The notes under the pieces were generated by a model, which saw only the letters and a list, made by a program, of their open reading frames with translations, had not been told where the DNA came from and ran no database searches. A stretch of DNA of 64,000 nucleotides from Lichenicola sp964247755. Its GTDB lineage: Bacteria; Pseudomonadota; Alphaproteobacteria; Acetobacterales; Acetobacteraceae. Location of the stretch: the NCBI GenBank assembly GCA_964247755.1, contig CAXTVX010000009.1:1-64000 (forward strand), given 5' to 3'. A program made the translations under genes and the position numbers. Below are positions 59,537-64,000 of the stretch, piece after piece. Numbering within the stretch: the stretch's first letter is position 1; each line of letters opens with the position of its first letter.

Positions 59537-61479
59537 TGGCGATGGCCGGGGCGGGGTCCTACCGGGCGGCCGGGCTGGTGTCCGAGGACATCGACGCCTT
59601 CCTGGAGCAGCACCGGCACAAGTCGCTGCTGCGCTTCATCGCCTGCGGCTCGGTGGACGACGGCAAGTCGACCCTGATCGGACGGCTGCTCTACGACAGC
59701 CGCACGGTGTTCGACGACCAGCTCGCGGCCCTGGAGGCGGACAGCCGCAGGGTCGGCACGCAAGGCGGCGGGATCGACTTCGCGTTGCTGGTGGACGGGC
59801 TCGCCGCCGAGCGCGAGCAGGGCATTACCATCGACGTGGCATACCGGTTCTTCTCGACCGAGACGCGCAAGTTCATCGTCGCCGACACGCCGGGGCACGA
59901 GCAGTACACGCGCAACATGGTCACCGGCGCGTCGACCGCCGACCTCGCGGTGATCCTGGTGGACGCCCGCAAGGGGGTGCTGACGCAGACGCGGCGGCAT
60001 AGCCACCTGGTGCACCTGCTGGGCGTGCGCCACCTGGTGCTGGCGGTGAACAAGATGGACCTGATCGGCTACGACCGGTCGCGCTACGAGGCCATCGTCG
60101 CGGAGTTCCGCGCGTTCGCGGACGGGATCGGCCTCGACGCGGTCACGGCGATCCCGGTGTCGGGGCTTGGCGGCGACAACGTCGCCAGGCGGTCGGAGGC
60201 GATGGGCTGGTACGACGGGCCGACGCTGGTCGCGCACCTGGACGCGGTCGAGGTGGATGCGGTGCGCGACCAGGAGCGGCCGTTCCGCATGCCGGTGCAG
60301 TGGGTGAGTCGGCCCGACCCCGGGTTCCGCGGCTTCGCCGGCCTGGTCGCGTCGGGCGCGGTGCGGCCTGGCGATCCGGTGCGTGTGCTGCCGTCCGGAC
60401 GCACGGCGCGGGTGGCGCGGATCGTGACCATGGACGGGGATCTCCCCGTGGCGGCGGCGGGGCAGTCGGTGACGCTGACGCTCGACGACGAGGTGGACTG
60501 CTCGCGCGGGAACGTCCTGGCGGCCGCCGACGCGCCGCCGGAGGTGGCCGACCAGTTCGAGGCCAGCCTGGTGTGGATGGCGGACGAGGCGATGCTGCCG
60601 GGGCGGTCGTACTGGCTGAAGCTCGCCACCCAGACGGTGACGGCGACCATCCACGCGCCGAAATACCAGGTCAACGTCAACACCCTGGAGCACCTGGCGG
60701 CCCGGACCCTGGAGCTGAACGCGATCGGCGTCGTCACCCTGTCCACCGACCGGCCGATCGTGTTCGAGCCATATGCCGACAGCCGCACGCTGGGCGGCTT
60801 CGTGCTGGTCGACAGGATCAGCAACGCCACGGTGGCGGCCGGGATGATCCGGTTCGCGCTCCGGCGGGCGCAGAACGTGCACTGGCAGGCAATCGACGTC
60901 AGCCGGGAGAGCCACGCACGGCAGAAGGGACAGAGCCCGGCGCTGGTATGGTTCACCGGGCTGTCCGGAGCCGGCAAGTCGACGATCGCCAACCTGGTGC
61001 AGAAGCGGCTGCATGCGCTCGGCAAGCACTCCTTCCTGCTCGACGGCGACAACGTCCGGCACGGGCTGAACCGCGACCTGGGCTTCACCGACGCCGACCG
61101 GGTGGAGAACATCCGGCGCGTGGGCGAGGTCGCGAAGCTGATGACCGACGCCGGCCTGATCGTGCTGACCGCGTTCATCTCGCCGTTCCGGGCGGAGCGC
61201 CGGATGGTGCGCGACATGATGCCGGCGGGCGAGTTCATCGAGGTGCACGTGGACGCGACGCTGGACGATGCCGAGCGGCGCGACGTGAAGGGGCTGTATG
61301 CCAAGGCGCGGTCCGGGCAGCTCAGCCATTTCACCGGGATCGACAGCCCGTATGAGCCGCCGGAGCACGCGGAGCTGCGCCTCGACACCGCGGTGCTGAC
61401 GCCGGAGCAGGCGGCGGAACGGGTGGTGGCGCTGGTGCTGCACGGCCAGGAGGGCGGCCAGGAACGCGATGATGGCTGA
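59536..61479 (+). CDS. cysNC: Bifunctional sulfate adenylyltransferase subunit 1 / adenylylsulfate kinase
   Basis: A 647-residue fusion. Residues 30-450 are CysN, the GTPase that powers ATP sulfurylase: P-loop GSVDDGKST (38-46), DTPGHEQYTRNM and NKMDL. Residues 465-640 are CysC, APS kinase, with P-loop GLSGAGKST (475-483), DGDNVRHGLNRDLGF and FISPFRAER, producing PAPS. This NodQ-like fusion is common in Alphaproteobacteria; PAPS serves assimilation and sulfation. It is translationally coupled to cysD and overlaps cysQ by 11 bases. Confidence 0.96.
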   Translation: MAMAGAGSYRAAGLVSEDIDAFLEQHRHKSLLRFIACGSVDDGKSTLIGRLLYDSRTVFDDQLAALEADSRRVGTQGGGIDFALLVDGLAAEREQGITIDVAYRFFSTETRKFIVADTPGHEQYTRNMVTGASTADLAVILVDARKGVLTQTRRHSHLVHLLGVRHLVLAVNKMDLIGYDRSRYEAIVAEFRAFADGIGLDAVTAIPVSGLGGDNVARRSEAMGWYDGPTLVAHLDAVEVDAVRDQERPFRMPVQWVSRPDPGFRGFAGLVASGAVRPGDPVRVLPSGRTARVARIVTMDGDLPVAAAGQSVTLTLDDEVDCSRGNVLAAADAPPEVADQFEASLVWMADEAMLPGRSYWLKLATQTVTATIHAPKYQVNVNTLEHLAARTLELNAIGVVTLSTDRPIVFEPYADSRTLGGFVLVDRISNATVAAGMIRFALRRAQNVHWQAIDVSRESHARQKGQSPALVWFTGLSGAGKSTIANLVQKRLHALGKHSFLLDGDNVRHGLNRDLGFTDADRVENIRRVGEVAKLMTDAGLIVLTAFISPFRAERRMVRDMMPAGEFIEVHVDATLDDAERRDVKGLYAKARSGQLSHFTGIDSPYEPPEHAELRLDTAVLTPEQAAERVVALVLHGQEGGQERDDG

Positions 61480-62221
61480 GAGCGACGACGCGCTGGCGCG
61501 GCGGATCGCCGAGGCGGCCGGGGCGCTGCTGCTGTCGGTGCGCGGCTCCGGCCTGTTCGCGGGCCAGGCTCTGGGTGCCGCCGGCGACCGGATCGCCCAC
61601 GCGTTCATCGTCGAGGCGCTGAAGGCGCACCGGCCGGAGGATGCGGTGCTGTCCGAGGAGGGGAAGGCCGATCCGGCGCGGCTCGGACGGAGCCGGGTCT
61701 GGATCGTCGACCCGCTGGACGGCACCCGGGAATATGGCGAGGGCCGCGACGACTGGGCGGTGCATGTCGGGTTGGCGGTGGACGGGGTGGCGACAGCGGG
61801 TGCGGTGGCGCTGCCCGGGCTGGCGGCGGTGCTGAACACCGGCGACGTGCGCGGTCCGGGGCCGGCCTCGGCGCCGCTGCGCATGGTGGTGAGCCGGACC
61901 CGGCCGGCGGCGGAAGCGATGCGGGTGGCGGCGGCACTGGGCGCGGTGCTGCTGCCGACGGGCTCGGCCGGCGCCAAGGCGATGGCGGTGGTGCGGGGCG
62001 AGGCGGACATCTACCTCCATTCCGGCGGGCAGTACGAGTGGGACAGTTGCGCGCCGGTCGCGGTGGCGCGCGCTGCCGGGCTGCACGCCTCGCGGCTGGA
62101 TGGCTCGCCGCTGCGCTACAACGTGTCGGGCGCGTTCCTGCCGGACCTGCTGGTGTGTCGCCGGGAACTGGCCTGCCGGGTGCTGCGCCTGCTCGCCGGC
62201 GTGCGGGAGGAGGCCGGATGA
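61469..62221 (+). CDS. cysQ: 3'(2'),5'-bisphosphate nucleotidase
   Basis: A 250-residue FIG-superfamily phosphatase that removes the 3'-phosphate from PAP, the inhibitory by-product of PAPS use. Metal-binding motifs are the EEG in DAVLSEEGKAD, DPLDGTREY and the WDSCAPVAVARAAGL block near the C-terminus. It overlaps cysNC by 11 bases and the next gene by ATGA, so it is expressed with the pathway that makes its substrate. Either of two consecutive ATGs (61469, 61472) could be used. Confidence 0.93.
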   Translation: MMAESDDALARRIAEAAGALLLSVRGSGLFAGQALGAAGDRIAHAFIVEALKAHRPEDAVLSEEGKADPARLGRSRVWIVDPLDGTREYGEGRDDWAVHVGLAVDGVATAGAVALPGLAAVLNTGDVRGPGPASAPLRMVVSRTRPAAEAMRVAAALGAVLLPTGSAGAKAMAVVRGEADIYLHSGGQYEWDSCAPVAVARAAGLHASRLDGSPLRYNVSGAFLPDLLVCRRELACRVLRLLAGVREEAG

Positions 62222-63267
62222 CGGTGTCGGTCGGGCTTCGTCGCGACGGGACGCTGGGACGGATCACCCTGCGACGGCCCGGCGCGATCAACGCGCTGAC
62301 GCCGGAGATGGTGCAGGCGATGGACGCGGCGCTGGCGGAATGGTCGGAGGAGCCGGACCTGGTCGGCGTGCTGATCGACGGCGAGGGCGAGCGCGGGCTG
62401 TGCGCAGGCGGCGACATCCGCTTCATGCACGACCGCGTCCGGGCCGGCGAGCCGGAGCGGGCGGACGCGTTCGTGTACCACGAGTACCGGTTGAACGCGC
62501 GGATCGCCCGGCTGCCGAAGCCCTACCTGGCGATCATGGACGGGCTGGTGATGGGCGGCGGCGTCGGCGTGTCCGCGCACGGCTCGATCCGGGTCGTGAC
62601 CGAGCGCACCCGGCTGGCGATGCCGGAGGTGGGGATCGGCTTCCTTCCCGACGTGGGCGCCACCTGGCTGCTGGCGGCGGCACCGGGCGAATGCGGTACC
62701 CACGCGGCGCTGACCGGGGAGACGATGGGGGCGGCGGACGCCATCCTGTGCGGCCTGGCCGATCACCACGTCCGCTCGGACCGCGTGCCGGCGCTGGTCG
62801 CCGACCTTTGCCGCTGCGGGAATGCGGCCGAGCTTGAGTCCCGCGTGGCAGAGGCGGCGAGCCCGCCGGCAGCGGGATGGTTCGCGGAGCACGAGCGATG
62901 GATCGGGGCCTGCTACCGGCACGACGAGGTGGGGGCGATCCTGGACGCGCTGCGGGCGCGGCCGGAGGCGGCGGCGCAGGCGGCGGCGGCGCGGATCGCC
63001 CGCAATGCGCCGGTGTCGCTGTCGGTGACGCTGCGGGCACTGCGCCGGAGCCACGGACTCGGGCGGCTGGAACGGTGCATGGACCAGGAATACCAGCTCG
63101 CCACCGGGCTGATCCGTCGGCCCGACTTCCTCGAAGGGGTGCGGGCGGCGGTGATCGACAAGGACCGCAACCCGCGCTGGTGCCCGGCGACCCTGGCCGA
63201 GGTCGACCCGGACGAGGTCGACCGGCTGTTCCGCTCGACCCTCACGCTCGACCTTCCACTCACCTGA
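62218..63267 (+). CDS. Enoyl-CoA hydratase/isomerase family, 3-hydroxyisobutyryl-CoA hydrolase-like
   Basis: A 349-residue crotonase-fold protein. ITLRRPGAINALTPEMVQAMDAAL, GLCAGGDIRFMHD, MDGLVMGGGVGVSAHGSIRVVTE and MPEVGIGFLPDVGATWLLA are the family blocks. The length and the C-terminal region (SLSVTLRALRRSHGL, MDQEYQLATGLIRRPDFLEGVRAAVIDKDR) are those of 3-hydroxyisobutyryl-CoA hydrolase of valine breakdown rather than short enoyl-CoA hydratases. It starts inside the cysQ stop (ATGA), an unexpected partner for sulfate genes; coupling may be incidental. No other valine-degradation gene is present. Confidence 0.9.
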   Translation: MTVSVGLRRDGTLGRITLRRPGAINALTPEMVQAMDAALAEWSEEPDLVGVLIDGEGERGLCAGGDIRFMHDRVRAGEPERADAFVYHEYRLNARIARLPKPYLAIMDGLVMGGGVGVSAHGSIRVVTERTRLAMPEVGIGFLPDVGATWLLAAAPGECGTHAALTGETMGAADAILCGLADHHVRSDRVPALVADLCRCGNAAELESRVAEAASPPAAGWFAEHERWIGACYRHDEVGAILDALRARPEAAAQAAAARIARNAPVSLSVTLRALRRSHGLGRLERCMDQEYQLATGLIRRPDFLEGVRAAVIDKDRNPRWCPATLAEVDPDEVDRLFRSTLTLDLPLT

Positions 63268-63472
63268 CGCGCCGAAACGCTTCCATCCAGGGTCTCGTCC
63301 CGTTGGAGGGCGGCCGGTTCGGAACCATCCTGGTCGAGCGGCGGACCGTGTGGCGCTCCCCGCCCTGGACAGGGCGTGATCGCAGGAACGTCGCAGCCGG
63401 TCGTGGCGATGGCGACTGAGCGGGTCGACCACGCCGACGAGCCGGGAGTCGGCGCATGGCCCATGCCAGCCG

Positions 63473-64000
63473 TCATCCGCCCGGATGGTAGCGGCGCTCG
63501 GTGTGGCCGGCGAGCTGGTCCGGATAGAAGTAGACCGTGCGCAGGGCGCCGGTCGCGTAGCGCAGCGCCTGGTCGTCGAAATGCGGCGAACGGGGATCGC
63601 CGCTTTCGCCGCCGGCGGTGACCGCCAGCGCCCGCACCCGTGGCCCGAACTCGACCACCGCGACGAAGCTGTTGCCGCTGTCGCCGTAGCGCCGCCGGAC
63701 GCCGTCCTGCTGCGGCCCGTCGATGGAGGCGAGCGAGCCCCACTGCGCCGAGGTGAAGCCGACCGGCAGGCTCGGTGCGGCGTCGGAGAAGTGCGGGATC
63801 AGCGAGTCGGTCAGGCGCTGGAACCGGTTGATCCGTCCCCAGGGGGTGCGCCAGGTGCCGAAGTCGCGGTCGAGCCGGTCCAACGCAGCCGCCAGCGCCG
63901 CGAGCCGTTGCGCCGGGGTGGTACGGGCGAGCACGGCGTCGTAGTCGGACAGGCTGTTGGCGTGGCGGGGCTCGCCGGCCTGGCCCCACAGCGCCTCGCC
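63473..64000 (-). CDS. Penicillin acylase family protein, C-terminal part (cut by window edge)
   Basis: The frame is open from the right edge to a stop at 63473, giving about 175 C-terminal residues. TWRTPWGRINRFQR, GDSGNSFVAVVEFGPRVRALAVTAGGESGDPRSPHFDDQA and YFYPDQLAGHTERRY match the end of the beta chain of penicillin/acyl-homoserine-lactone acylases (Ntn hydrolases). The N-terminal nucleophile Ser and signal peptide lie outside the window, so activity and substrate (beta-lactam, AHL or other amide) cannot be judged. Confidence 0.88.
   Translation of the reverse strand, partial: GEALWGQAGEPRHANSLSDYDAVLARTTPAQRLAALAAALDRLDRDFGTWRTPWGRINRFQRLTDSLIPHFSDAAPSLPVGFTSAQWGSLASIDGPQQDGVRRRYGDSGNSFVAVVEFGPRVRALAVTAGGESGDPRSPHFDDQALRYATGALRTVYFYPDQLAGHTERRYHPGG

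Noticed and set aside
1..64000. CRISPR arrays, rRNA genes, prophage or full insertion sequences
   Set aside because: No regularly spaced repeats, rRNA motifs, integrase, transposase or phage structural genes were seen.

Overview
The window is very GC-rich, densely coded bacterial DNA with long antisense shadow frames. Gene content points to an alphaproteobacterium, most likely of the Acetobacteraceae (Rhodospirillales): cvpA-purF, a CysN-CysC fusion, a Hint-domain surface protein beside a type I exporter, NodT-type outer membrane efflux lipoproteins, and a small mobile element with a TNA-like target duplication of the kind used by IS1031-type elements. The family assignment is inference; no rRNA is present.

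Layout. 0-1.5 kb: tRNA-Ile(CAU), inorganic pyrophosphatase and an Asp/Glu racemase-family enzyme. 1.6-13.0 kb, minus strand: a type I secretion ABC transporter and its HlyD adaptor, a Sel1-repeat protein, a large two-domain glycosyltransferase, a protein with a hydrophobic-W-like motif, and a second glycosyltransferase; this looks like a machine for exporting and decorating a surface protein. 13.1-19.6 kb: a CobW-like remnant, cobalamin-dependent methionine synthase (metH), a Hint-domain protein that is a candidate export substrate, and a decayed response regulator. 19.6-25.3 kb: a HisE-like protein, cvpA, purF, a DUF2171 protein, an SDR-ABM fusion and a secreted esterase. 25.3-32.8 kb: nagA, a tripartite MFS-HlyD-OMF efflux operon and a secreted beta-helix protein.

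33.0-35.6 kb holds the most interesting item: a two-gene cassette whose first gene encodes an ADP-ribosyltransferase toxin (intact R-S-ExE motif, hydrophobic middle, proline-rich linker) and whose second encodes an ADP-ribosylglycohydrolase with an extra N-terminal extension, translationally coupled by a GTGA overlap. This is the architecture of the Tre1/Tri1 type VI effector-immunity pair, but no secretion apparatus for it is in the window.

36.0-39.5 kb: a sugar ABC importer (binding protein, double ATPase, permease). 39.5-45.8 kb, minus strand: an Aae-like FUSC/DUF1656/HlyD/OMF efflux operon interrupted by a protein of unknown function. 45.8-53.3 kb: bactofilin, a PfkB-family kinase, typA/bipA, a small secreted low-complexity protein, an AmpG-like permease and selO. 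A 166-bp MITE-like element follows the selO stop codon. 53.5-58.2 kb: a hybrid histidine kinase, two small proteins and an SDR. 58.6-63.3 kb: a sulfate activation operon (cysD, cysNC, cysQ) ending in a 3-hydroxyisobutyryl-CoA hydrolase-like gene. The right edge cuts a penicillin-acylase-family gene.
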